Made by a program: the position numbers and the translations under genes
The notes under the pieces: model-generated
Databases searched by the model: none
What the model was told of the DNA's origin: nothing
Seen by the model: only the letters and a program-made list of their open reading frames with translations
NCBI GenBank assembly: GCA_964447285.1
Contig: CAYURO010000001.1
Coordinates: 231,312 to 295,311, forward strand
Length of the DNA: 64,000 nt
Origin: CAJBNH01 sp964447285
GTDB taxonomy: Bacteria > Myxococcota_A > UBA9042
Reading direction: 5' to 3'
Part shown: piece by piece, positions 7,367 through 16,939 of the stretch
How positions within the stretch are numbered: position 1 is the stretch's first letter
How the letters are laid out: each line of letters begins with the position of its first letter

Positions 7367-9856
7367 ATGAAGCACGAATTGTTCCTTTCCGACGCCCAGT
7401 TGGCGACGGAGCTTGCCCGCTGCGAATTCTGCGAAGAGAAGCCCTGTCGCGAGGCGTGCCCGGTCCACTGCTCGCCCGCCGACTTCATCATGGCGGCACG
7501 GCAGGGCAGCCCCGTCGACGTCCAGCGCGCCGTCGCCGAGATCATGACGGCCAACCCCATCGGCGGCGTGTGCGGTCTGGTCTGCCCCGACCGCTTCTGC
7601 CAGGCCAAGTGCGTCCACGCCAAGTTCGACCGTCCGGTCGAGATCCCGGCGATCCAGGCCACGCTGGTCGAAAAAGCCAAGCGCGGCGGCTACATGCCCA
7701 AGCTGACGCCGCACGCCGTCGCCACTGGCAAGAAGGTCGCGATCGTCGGTGCCGGACCCGCCGGTGTGGCAGCGGCTGCCGTCCTGGCCCAGCGCGGCCA
7801 TGCCGTCACCGTGTTCGAGCGCGACGCCACCCTTGGCGGTGCCTGCAACGTGATCCCGGCGCACCGTCTGCCGCGCGCCGTGATCCAGAGCGATCTGGCC
7901 TTCGTGCTCTCGCTGCCCAACGTGACGGTGCAGACGGGCAAGGCCGTGGCCGACCCCGACGCCCTGTTGGCCCAAGGGTTCGATGCCGTGCTGGTGGCCG
8001 TCGGCCTGTGGAATCCGATCGCGCTGGGCGTGCCCGGCGAGGATCTGGCGGTGGCCGGTCTGAAGTACCTGAAGACGCCCGAGGCCTTCCCGATGACGGG
8101 ACGGGTCGCGGTGGTCGGCGGCGGCGCAACCGCGGTCGACTGCGCGGTGACGGCGGTGCGCGCGGGTGCGGCCGGGGTCGAGATTCTGGCGCTCGAGAAG
8201 CTGGGCGAGATGCCATTGACGCACAAGGAGTTGTCCGAGGTGATGGAGTACGGCGTGGCCGTCAGCGGTCGCGTTCGGGTCACGGGCATCCTGGGCAGCG
8301 CGGGTCGCATGGCAGGGCTCGAGACGGTCAAGGTTGCGCTCGAGGAAGGCCAGCCCTTCACCCTGCGCGGCCTGTCGGAAGTGCCGGGCACGGCGCAGAC
8401 CCGCGGCGACTTCGCCCACGTGATCGTCGCCATCGGCGCGCGTTCCGGCCTGACGCGGTCGCAGAACCCGGCCGTGTTCGCCGCTGGCGACTGCGACACG
8501 GGTCCGTCGACGGTGGTCGAGGCGGCGGCGGGCGGCAAGAACGCCGCGGTTGCGGTCGATGCCTTCCTTGCGAAGCAGGCCGCGCCGGCGGTCGAGAGTC
8601 CGCGCAAAAGCACGGTCGTCATCCCCGGTTACGACCGCTTGCCGGTGTCGCTCGAGACCGATTTCTTCGGCCGCAAGCTGATCTCGCCGTTCCTGCTCTC
8701 GGCCGCGCCGCCGTCCGACGGCTACGAGGCGATGCGGCAGGGTCTGGCGGCAGGCTGGGCCGGCGGCATCATGAAGACGGCCTTCGACAACGTGCCGATC
8801 CACATCCCGGCCGACTACATGTACGCCTTCGACAGCGTGACGTGGGGCAACTGCGACAACGTGTCGGGCCACTCGCTGCAGCGCGTCTGCCGCGAGATCG
8901 CTTTGCTGCGCAAGGAGTTCCCCGACCGCCTGATCGCCGCCTCTACGGGCGGTCCGGTCACCGGCGACGACGAATTCGACCGCAAGGGCTGGCAGGCCAA
9001 CACGCGCACGCTCGATGCGGCGGGCGCGATGGCCGTCGAGTACAGCCTGTCGTGTCCGCAGGGCGGCGACGGTACCGAGGGCGCCATCGTGTCGCAGAAC
9101 GCGCGCGTCACCGCCAAGATCATCGACTGGGTCCTCGAGGTCAGCGACCCCACCGTCCCCAAGCTCTTCAAGCTCACGGGTGCGGTGACGTCGGTCGAGG
9201 TCATCGTGCGCGCGATTCGCGAGGTGTTCCTACGCCACCCCGGCAAGGCGGCGGGCATTACGCTCGCCAACACCTTCCCGTCGTTGGGTTTCCGCCCCGG
9301 CAAGAAGACCACCTGGGACGAAGGCATCGTGCTGGGCATGAGCGGCGCGGGCGTGGCCCCCATCAGCAACCTGACGCTCGCGAGCGTGGCGCACCTGGGC
9401 GTCTACGTGTCGGGCAACGGCGGCACGATGGACTACAAGAGCGCGGCGCACTTCCTGGCGCTCGGTGCCGGCACGGTGCAGTTCTGCACCGCGCCGATGA
9501 AGTACGGCGTGGCGTACGTTCAGGAGCTGCACTCGGGGCTGTCGCACCTGATGGCCGCGCGGGGCATGACTTCGGTGCAGCAATTGATCGGCGCGGCGCT
9601 GCCTGAGCCGATTACCGGCTTCATGGATCTGACGCCCGTCAAGCGGATTTCGAGCCCCGTGGCTGAGTTGTGTACGAGCTGCGGCAACTGCACGCGGTGC
9701 TCGTACGGGGCGATTGCTCTGGACGCGCAGGGGATTCCGCACGTGGCCGCCGAGCACTGCGTGGGGTGTTCGATTTGCTCGCTGATGTGCTTTGCCGGTG
9801 CGCTGCAGATGCGCGACCGCACGGCGCAGGAGCTTGCGGTTCTGCAGGAGGATTGA
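7367..9856 (+). CDS. Fused PreT-PreA-type NAD(P)H-dependent dihydropyrimidine dehydrogenase-like iron-sulfur flavoprotein
   Basis: The 829-residue product joins what E. coli splits into PreT and PreA, and so has the domain order of mammalian dihydropyrimidine dehydrogenase. Parts: N-terminal [4Fe-4S] Cys region from CEFCEEKPCREACP (about residue 18); an FAD motif VAIVGAGPAG (about 125); an NAD(P) motif VAVVGGGATAVD; a DHOD-like FMN barrel (about 420-760); and two ferredoxin clusters beginning CTSCGNC (about 768) and CVGCSIC. The barrel loop after LSCPQGGDGTEG reads AIVSQ. By my recalled alignment, pig DPD has its catalytic Cys671 in this loop (ACGQ); here Val occupies that place, with Ser next to it. 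Reduction of an alternative substrate in the ygfK/ssnA purine pathway is inferred. The ATG at 7367 was chosen because family similarity starts there, with a GAGAGG Shine-Dalgarno upstream. Confidence 0.88.
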   Translation: MKHELFLSDAQLATELARCEFCEEKPCREACPVHCSPADFIMAARQGSPVDVQRAVAEIMTANPIGGVCGLVCPDRFCQAKCVHAKFDRPVEIPAIQATLVEKAKRGGYMPKLTPHAVATGKKVAIVGAGPAGVAAAAVLAQRGHAVTVFERDATLGGACNVIPAHRLPRAVIQSDLAFVLSLPNVTVQTGKAVADPDALLAQGFDAVLVAVGLWNPIALGVPGEDLAVAGLKYLKTPEAFPMTGRVAVVGGGATAVDCAVTAVRAGAAGVEILALEKLGEMPLTHKELSEVMEYGVAVSGRVRVTGILGSAGRMAGLETVKVALEEGQPFTLRGLSEVPGTAQTRGDFAHVIVAIGARSGLTRSQNPAVFAAGDCDTGPSTVVEAAAGGKNAAVAVDAFLAKQAAPAVESPRKSTVVIPGYDRLPVSLETDFFGRKLISPFLLSAAPPSDGYEAMRQGLAAGWAGGIMKTAFDNVPIHIPADYMYAFDSVTWGNCDNVSGHSLQRVCREIALLRKEFPDRLIAASTGGPVTGDDEFDRKGWQANTRTLDAAGAMAVEYSLSCPQGGDGTEGAIVSQNARVTAKIIDWVLEVSDPTVPKLFKLTGAVTSVEVIVRAIREVFLRHPGKAAGITLANTFPSLGFRPGKKTTWDEGIVLGMSGAGVAPISNLTLASVAHLGVYVSGNGGTMDYKSAAHFLALGAGTVQFCTAPMKYGVAYVQELHSGLSHLMAARGMTSVQQLIGAALPEPITGFMDLTPVKRISSPVAELCTSCGNCTRCSYGAIALDAQGIPHVAAEHCVGCSICSLMCFAGALQMRDRTAQELAVLQED

Positions 9857-9860
9857 CCCC

Positions 9861-11138
9861 CTACGGCTGCACCGCATCCGGATACCCGGCCAGCACGGGC
9901 AAGTGCGCAGGATAGCTCTCGATCGGCATCGTCCCCTGGTCGCCCTTGTTCGGTCCGATCAGCCACACGTTCGCCTTGGCCACACCCGCGGCCAGGTACG
10001 CCCCCGCGTCGGTGGTCGCATTGCCGTACGTCGCCACCGGCACCACCGCCACGTCCTGCTGCAGCGCCGTCAGCCAGTCGCCCTTGAACTTCTGCACGCC
10101 GCTCTCGGTGGGCAACACTTCCGTAGCCGTCTCAGCCAGTTGCAGGGGTCCGAGGGGAAAACCGTGGTCCGCCAGCCAGGTTCGCGAGTACCGGTTCACG
10201 GCCTGGGGGCGACCCGTCAGGTACACGAGCCGCAAGCCCTTCTGCTCCCACGCTTGCATCACCTGGTCGGCGCCGGGCCACATCTGCGCGTCTTGGCTGG
10301 TCAGGACGTCCTGGAACAGCTCCCAGTCGTTCGTCGTCAGCGTGCCATCCACGTCTGTCACGATGACCTGCACGCCTTTGGGCCACACGGCAAGCACCCC
10401 GTCGGCCACCGTCGTGTCGCCCAGCACCACCATCTTCACGCGGTAGTCGCCCTGGGGCAGGTTGGCGGGCACGTCGAACCACAGGATGCCGTCGGCGTCG
10501 GTCGTTCCCGTGCCCCACGACACCCACGTCGGGCAGGTCTGTACCCACAGCTCGACCGCCTCGTCGCCCAGGTCCTTGTCGATGATGCCGTACGTAAACC
10601 GTCCGCGCAGCTTGCCCGCGGTGCCGACCGGAAGAATCAGGTCGCGAATTCGGTGGTTGGGTGCGGCCAGCGAGATGATGGGGCTGGCAATCGTGTGCTG
10701 CCACGGCTGCTCGGCGGGCATGGCAAAGGCGGCGTTGCAGTGGCCGGCGTAGATGCCTGGTTGCGGTTGGAGGGTGTCGGTCGTCTCGGCGGCGTCATCC
10801 GCGGCGTCCGGAACGACGTCTTGCGTTACGTCCGCAATCGCGTCCTCGACCGCATCCCCGGCCGTGTCGTCGGCGGCGTCGGGCGGCACCTCGGGCACAT
10901 CCGGCAGTACAGCGTCGGTCGCCACGTCCGTGGCCCCGTCGAACTCCGCGTCTGCCCACGTGTCTTGGGTGGCGTCCAGCGTCGTGTCGACTGGCAGGGC
11001 CGTGTCGTCCAGCAGGGCGCCGTCGGCCAGTGCGTCGCTGTCGGCGGTCGGCGTGGCCGTGCCTTCCTCGGTCCCGCTGCAGGCCGCGACGACCGGCAAC
11101 AGCACGGCCAGGAACAGAATTCGTGGCGTCAGCGACAT
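9861..11138 (-). CDS. Lipoprotein with LNS2/lipin-type HAD phosphatase domain
   Basis: The 425-residue product begins with a lipoprotein signal (LAVLLPVVAAC). A 90-residue Asp/Ala/Thr/Val-rich linker follows, of the kind repeated in other lipoproteins here. Next is a beta-sandwich-like middle and an LNS2 (Lipin/Ned1/Smp2) domain with the HAD nucleophile motif DVDGT (about residue 260), then VYLTGRP and the later segment KGDQGTMPIESYP. Eukaryotic lipins dephosphorylate phosphatidic acid; bacterial LNS2 proteins are mostly uncharacterised. The DxDGT signature and the TGR motif are intact, so catalysis is plausible. It is probably anchored in the envelope. The start is the ATG at 11138 with GGAGG 5 nt upstream. 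The gene is convergent with preTA, with 4 nt between the stops. Confidence 0.85.
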   Translation of the reverse strand: MSLTPRILFLAVLLPVVAACSGTEEGTATPTADSDALADGALLDDTALPVDTTLDATQDTWADAEFDGATDVATDAVLPDVPEVPPDAADDTAGDAVEDAIADVTQDVVPDAADDAAETTDTLQPQPGIYAGHCNAAFAMPAEQPWQHTIASPIISLAAPNHRIRDLILPVGTAGKLRGRFTYGIIDKDLGDEAVELWVQTCPTWVSWGTGTTDADGILWFDVPANLPQGDYRVKMVVLGDTTVADGVLAVWPKGVQVIVTDVDGTLTTNDWELFQDVLTSQDAQMWPGADQVMQAWEQKGLRLVYLTGRPQAVNRYSRTWLADHGFPLGPLQLAETATEVLPTESGVQKFKGDWLTALQQDVAVVPVATYGNATTDAGAYLAAGVAKANVWLIGPNKGDQGTMPIESYPAHLPVLAGYPDAVQP

Positions 11139-11234
11139 CGGTCCCTCCGCGCGGACGCCAAGTGCGAGGTCCGGCGCAAGGCATCGTGGCAGCGTGAGGG
11201 GGTGAAGTCGAGGCGGGGTGGTCAGCAACCAGGC

Positions 11235-12917
<1,683 letters not shown>

Positions 12918-13039
12918 GGGTTCCTTCGGGGCGCCGGCGGCACGGCCGGGGCGGGGGACTCGCAGCAGCGGCGGGTCGGTGGTGGGGGCGGGAGTGTAGC
13001 CGGAATCGGGGTTGGGGGGCAGGGGGGATTGGGGGGCAG

Positions 13040-13747
13040 ATGCGGCAACGACACCGGAACACGACAGCGATGGGTCTCGCGTGGCTGGCCACGGTCGCCA
13101 CCCTGCTGGCCTCGACCGCGCGCGCCGAGCATTGGGAGCTGCTGTACCGCGAAGGCAACGTCCGCGTGTGGGAGGACACGGACGCCGAGCGCGCGACCTT
13201 CAAGGCCGAAAGCGTCATCGATGCGCACCTGTTCGACGTGCTGGCGGTCCTGTCCGACACCGCGCGGCGGCCGCAGTGGGTCGGCGACTTGGACGAGTCG
13301 CGCATCGTGGCGGGCGACATCCAGACCCAGGTCGTGATCTACGAGCGCTTCCACCTGCCCTCGCCGCTCGACGACCGGGATTCGGTGGTCGAGTCGGTGA
13401 TCACGCAGAACCTGAAGCAGTTGGAAGTGGCCGTCCACTATCGAGAAGTGACGCACCTCAAGGCCCCGCCGCGCGACGGCGTGACGCGGATGCCGGTGGT
13501 GCGGGGCAGCATGTTCTTTCGCTACGTCGACAAGCAGCACGCGTTCGCCAGGATCGTGATGACGCTGGATGTGGGCGGGATGCTGCCGGATTTTGCGGTC
13601 CAGCGCTTCGTGCGCAAGGGGCCGGCGCGGACGCTGGAGGGCCTGGTGCGGCAGGTGGGCAGGACGCGGGGGCGGTACGCGGCGTTTGTGCAGGCGCTGG
13701 TCGAGCTTGCGCGGGTTCAGGCGGTTGTGCCTTTCGAGTCGCCGTGA
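13040..13747 (+). CDS. Exported START-like lipid-binding domain protein
   Basis: The product has 235 residues (225 if the ATG at 13070 is used). A hydrophobic signal peptide (GLAWLATVATLLASTARA) leads to a START/polyketide-cyclase-like domain marked by VRVWEDTDAE, FDVLAVLSDTARRPQWVGD, ERFHLPSPLDDRDSVVES and a C-terminal helix with FVRKGPARTLEGL. Such periplasmic START proteins bind hydrophobic ligands in a helix-grip pocket; the ligand here is unknown. The gene stands alone, divergent from ettA, and its 3' end is followed 12 nt later by the first REP palindrome. The codon choice between the two ATGs is not decided by a clear Shine-Dalgarno. Confidence 0.8.
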   Translation: MRQRHRNTTAMGLAWLATVATLLASTARAEHWELLYREGNVRVWEDTDAERATFKAESVIDAHLFDVLAVLSDTARRPQWVGDLDESRIVAGDIQTQVVIYERFHLPSPLDDRDSVVESVITQNLKQLEVAVHYREVTHLKAPPRDGVTRMPVVRGSMFFRYVDKQHAFARIVMTLDVGGMLPDFAVQRFVRKGPARTLEGLVRQVGRTRGRYAAFVQALVELARVQAVVPFESP

Positions 13748-13758
13748 TGGGTGTGATG

Positions 13759-13784
13759 GGTGTCAGGACTAGGCACTTGACATC
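13759..13784 (+). repeat. REP palindrome copy 1
   Basis: 26-bp imperfect palindrome. The left arm is GTGTCAGG, the loop ACTAGGCA and the right arm CTTGACAT. It lies directly after the START gene and in the same orientation as copy 3. It belongs to the family around the RAYT gene at 14095. Confidence 0.8.
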
Positions 13785-13896
13785 TTTGCTTCAGACGAGA
13801 CCCAGAGAGCACGGGTGTTGCACGAGCCAAGACACTGCTTCGACACAGGTTTCTCGGTCGGCGCACGGACTTCCCTTGGGCGGGCGCGGGCCGAAA

Positions 13897-13922
13897 GGTG
13901 TCAGGTGTCTAGTCCTGACACC
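13897..13922 (-). repeat. REP palindrome copy 2 (inverted)
   Basis: Same element as copy 1 but inverted. Arms GTGTCAGG and CCTGACAC form a perfect 8-bp stem on the strand opposite to copy 1. With copies 1 and 3 it makes an alternating-orientation array like a BIME. Confidence 0.82.
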
Positions 13923-14038
13923 GTCGCCCCTGCCGTCGCCCGTCGCCCCTGCGCGGCGTTCGGCGAGGTATCCAAGCCCCGCCAACAAGGGAATCGCCTG
14001 CGCGCGTCGCGGCGTCCTCCCGCAGCGAACGAAAAGAG

Positions 14039-14064
14039 GGTGTCAGGACTAGGCATTTGACACC
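14039..14064 (+). repeat. REP palindrome copy 3
   Basis: Left arm GTGTCAGG, loop ACTAGGCA, right arm TTTGACAC. It ends 30 nt before the RAYT start codon. Confidence 0.82.
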
Positions 14065-14094
14065 CTTCGACCCACACACAAGGCTCGTGATCCC

Positions 14095-15021
14095 ATGCGC
14101 TACCCCAGAATCGACTACCCGAACGCCCGCCACCACGTCATGAACCGCGGCGCGCGGCGCGAAACCATCTTCCCCGACGACGCCGCCCGCCGCCTCTTCC
14201 TCGACCTGCTCGCACCGTTGCCCGAGCGCTTCGGCGTCGACGTCCACGCCTACGCGCTGATGCCGAACCACTACCACCTGCTCGTCACCTCGCGCAGCGG
14301 CCGACTCGACCGCGCCATGCGGTTCGTCGGCGCCGAGTTCACCCGGCTGACCAACGCGCGCATGGGCTGGGACGGGCCGTTGTTCCGCGGCCGCTACAAG
14401 AACCGCCTGGTCGAGACCGACAACTACTGGCGCTACCTGCTGCTCTACCTCCACGCCAACCCGGTGCGGGCCGGACTTGCCGACGCCGATGCCGCCGACT
14501 GGACCAGCCACCGCGCCTACCTCGGCCTGGAGCCGGCGCCACCCTGGCTCGAGACGGCGTCGCTGACCCGCGGCTACGGCTCGGTGGCAGCCTACGCCCA
14601 GACCTGGCGGCACCACGTCGGGGGCACGCTCGCGCCTCCGTCCGGCTTCGACCCCGACCGGCTCTGGACGCACCAGCACTCGGCCGGTACCGAGGCGATG
14701 CCGGCGCCGGATATGCGATTCGAGGTCGCGCGGGCGCTGCACCGGGTGGTGGAGGTCACTGGTACGCCGCGCGAGCTGCTTGTGGGGCCGACGGGTCGCG
14801 GGGTGCGGGTGCCGGCGCGGTGGCTGGCGATGTGGTGGCTCAGTCGCAAGCGTGGGGTCGAGCATGGGCGTATTTGCGCGGCGTTTGGGGTCGGGCATGA
14901 CGCGTTGACCCGGGATATCCGGCGGTTCGAGGCGCGGCGGGTTGTCGAGGCGCGGTTTGCTGGGTGGGTCGAGGCGATGGGGGCGGAGGTGACGGAGCGG
15001 GAAGGGCTTGAGCGGGGCTGA
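14095..15021 (+). CDS. REP-associated tyrosine transposase (RAYT, Y1_Tnp/TnpA_REP family)
   Basis: The 308-residue product starts MRYPRIDYPNARHHVMNRG and carries the HUH-like Y1 transposase core. It has the His-X-His-type motif region ALMPNHYHLLV, the segment MGWDGPLFRGRYKNRLV, and YWRYLLLYLHANPVRAGL with candidate catalytic Tyr residues. The C-terminal third (from about residue 220) resembles the DnaA-like helix-turn-helix found in many RAYTs. RAYTs are single-copy, domesticated IS200/IS605 relatives that bind and cut REP hairpins. The gene is flanked within 60 nt by REP copies 3 and 4, the expected RAYT context. It has no terminal repeats of a complete insertion sequence. Confidence 0.92.
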   Translation: MRYPRIDYPNARHHVMNRGARRETIFPDDAARRLFLDLLAPLPERFGVDVHAYALMPNHYHLLVTSRSGRLDRAMRFVGAEFTRLTNARMGWDGPLFRGRYKNRLVETDNYWRYLLLYLHANPVRAGLADADAADWTSHRAYLGLEPAPPWLETASLTRGYGSVAAYAQTWRHHVGGTLAPPSGFDPDRLWTHQHSAGTEAMPAPDMRFEVARALHRVVEVTGTPRELLVGPTGRGVRVPARWLAMWWLSRKRGVEHGRICAAFGVGHDALTRDIRRFEARRVVEARFAGWVEAMGAEVTEREGLERG

Positions 15022-15023
15022 AA

Positions 15024-15069
15024 GATGTCAGGTGTCTAGTCCTGACACCGACCCCCTGACACCGACCCC
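15024..15069 (-). repeat. REP palindrome copy 4 plus short tandem repeat
   Basis: The palindrome at 15024-15049 has arms GATGTCAGG and CCTGACACC around the usual loop and starts 3 nt after the RAYT stop. Its right arm is extended by two copies of CTGACACCGACCCC (15042-15055 and 15056-15069), so the REP end itself was duplicated. Confidence 0.8.
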
Positions 15070-15247
15070 CGACCCCTGCACGCTGGCGAATGGCCGCCTT
15101 GACGGCTGCTTGGCGTAGGCGTACAGCCTTGCTCGGCCATTTCAGGCGTGGCGGGGCCGTATCTGTGACTCGAAGGTCACGCCTTGTGGCCTCCGCCTCC
15201 GGTGAAGCGGTAGCGTCCGGTCGAACAACAACTGCGGGGACTTGCAG

Positions 15248-16930
15248 ATGCCAGGTCGGCTTGCACTCTTTGGTTTCGTGGCTGCGAGCGTGTTCGCGTG
15301 CTCCGGCCCACGCGACGACCAAACCGCCGCCCCTGTCCCGGACGCTGCGACGCCGGGTGACGCGATGTCCGACCTCGCTGTGCCGGGAGACAGCGCTGAA
15401 CTGTACGACGCCGTCGAAACCGACGTGCCGGCACCGACAGATCTGGAGGACGGCTCCGAAGACTCGCAACTTTCCGAATTGTTGGACATGCAAGGGCCGG
15501 ACGCCCCAGACATTGCTGAGACGGCGGAAATCCTCGACGCCGACGTGGCGCCGGACGTGCCGTCAGACGCCGGGTCCGACACGGCCGACACCGCACCGCA
15601 AGGTGTCGTGTCGCCTGCGCCGACGTGGACCGCCGCGTTCGGCTGCGCGTACCCCGTTCCTTGGATTCCGCCTGCGTGCGAGGGCAAGACCTGCCCGACC
15701 GGCACTGTGTGCATGGGCACCCACGCTCTGTGTCTGCCCGACTTGCCCCAGTTGCTGCCGGCGCCGATCGGCAACGCCTACTCGCCAGCGCTCGCTACCC
15801 GGGCCGATGGCGCGTGGGCCGTTGCCAACTCGACCGGCGTGTGGCCCAAGGGCAGTCTGTATTTGCAGGTGTTTCCCGGCGGCGACCTCGCAGGCCTGCC
15901 CCCCGTGTTGTTGAGCGGTGGCTTGCCGGGCCATCACTTTGGCTCGGCGGTCACGCGGCTGGCAGACGGCTCGTGGCTCGTCGCGTGGCGAATGCAGGAC
16001 GAGGCCACGCAGACCGTCGCCTACTTCTCGCGCCGCGTGGCGGCGGACGGTTCGGCGGTGTTGGGCGAGCCGCGGCAGCTCAACACGACCCTTCTGGGTC
16101 TAGGCGAGAGCAGTGGTCCCTCCAACATCGTGGCTCCCGTCCTCGTCCGGATGCGGCATGACGGGGTGCTTGCCGCGTGGGCGGGCGGGGCAAAGGGGCA
16201 GGGCATCAAGCTTGGCATCTACCTTCGGCGGTACAACGGCGACGGCGAGACCCCGTCGGGCGAGCTCGACACCGGCACTGTGGTCCAAGGGCAGAGGGTG
16301 ATGTCGCCCGCCATCGCGCCGCTGGCCCTGGGCCGGGCCGCGCTTGCGTGGGAGATCTGGCCGGATGGCAAGCAGGGCGACCCGTACGTGCAGGGGCGGG
16401 CGTTCGAGACTAGCGGCGACCCGTCCTGCGCAGCCTTCGCACTGAGCCCGAAGGTCAAGATCTACGAGGCGCTGCCCGGCCTTGCGGCCTTCGACGACGA
16501 CTCGCTGCTCGTGACGTGGAAGTCGGGCTCGGTCAAGGAAAAGACCGATGCCGTGAAGGTCTTCGCCCGCCGCGTGGCCGCAGGGTCTCCACCCGGCAAC
16601 TTCGGCACGACGCATCTTCTGGACCAGGACGGAACGGGGCAGTACCCAGGCCAGGCGCCGGTCGCCGTCACCCACGACGGTCGTGCCATCGTGGCCTGGC
16701 ACAACGCCACTCAGCCGAAGCACGCGGTGCGCCTGAACCGGTATTACCCCGCCGACGATGCGTTCGATTGCGCGTCGACGGACGTTGCGGGTTCGCTAGC
16801 GGGTACGGGCGCGCCAGTGGTCGCGACCTTCCCTGACGGACGCATCCTCGTCGCGTGGAACACCCACATCGTGCCCGCTCCGGGCGAGCCGGCCGTGTCG
16901 CGGATCGCCGTGCGGTTCTTCGGGTGGTAG
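15248..16930 (+). CDS. Lipoprotein with Asp/Ala-rich linker and beta-propeller-like repeats
   Basis: The 560-residue product has a lipoprotein signal (LFGFVAASVFAC) and a long acidic linker to about residue 115. A short Cys-containing segment (CAYPVPW, CEGKTCPTGTVCMG) follows, then about 380 residues in repeated strands with phrases such as GSWLVAWRM, GVLAAWAGG, RAIVAWHN and RILVAWNT. The recurring 'xxLVAW' strand suggests a propeller of 6-7 blades. No catalytic motif was recognised, so function is unknown and surface exposure is inferred. The start is the ATG at 15248, with GGGGA upstream. It is convergent with the IgGFc-binding-like gene (9 nt between stops). Confidence 0.75.
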   Translation: MPGRLALFGFVAASVFACSGPRDDQTAAPVPDAATPGDAMSDLAVPGDSAELYDAVETDVPAPTDLEDGSEDSQLSELLDMQGPDAPDIAETAEILDADVAPDVPSDAGSDTADTAPQGVVSPAPTWTAAFGCAYPVPWIPPACEGKTCPTGTVCMGTHALCLPDLPQLLPAPIGNAYSPALATRADGAWAVANSTGVWPKGSLYLQVFPGGDLAGLPPVLLSGGLPGHHFGSAVTRLADGSWLVAWRMQDEATQTVAYFSRRVAADGSAVLGEPRQLNTTLLGLGESSGPSNIVAPVLVRMRHDGVLAAWAGGAKGQGIKLGIYLRRYNGDGETPSGELDTGTVVQGQRVMSPAIAPLALGRAALAWEIWPDGKQGDPYVQGRAFETSGDPSCAAFALSPKVKIYEALPGLAAFDDDSLLVTWKSGSVKEKTDAVKVFARRVAAGSPPGNFGTTHLLDQDGTGQYPGQAPVAVTHDGRAIVAWHNATQPKHAVRLNRYYPADDAFDCASTDVAGSLAGTGAPVVATFPDGRILVAWNTHIVPAPGEPAVSRIAVRFFGW

Positions 16931-16939
16931 CCGGGGCCG

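Larger units (their letters stand above)
13785..14094. other. Gene-free REP-rich stretch upstream of the RAYT gene
   Basis: Apart from REP copies 2 (13897) and 3 (14039), this stretch shows no convincing coding sequence, RNA gene or promoter. Open frames across it lack family resemblance. Confidence 0.6.
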
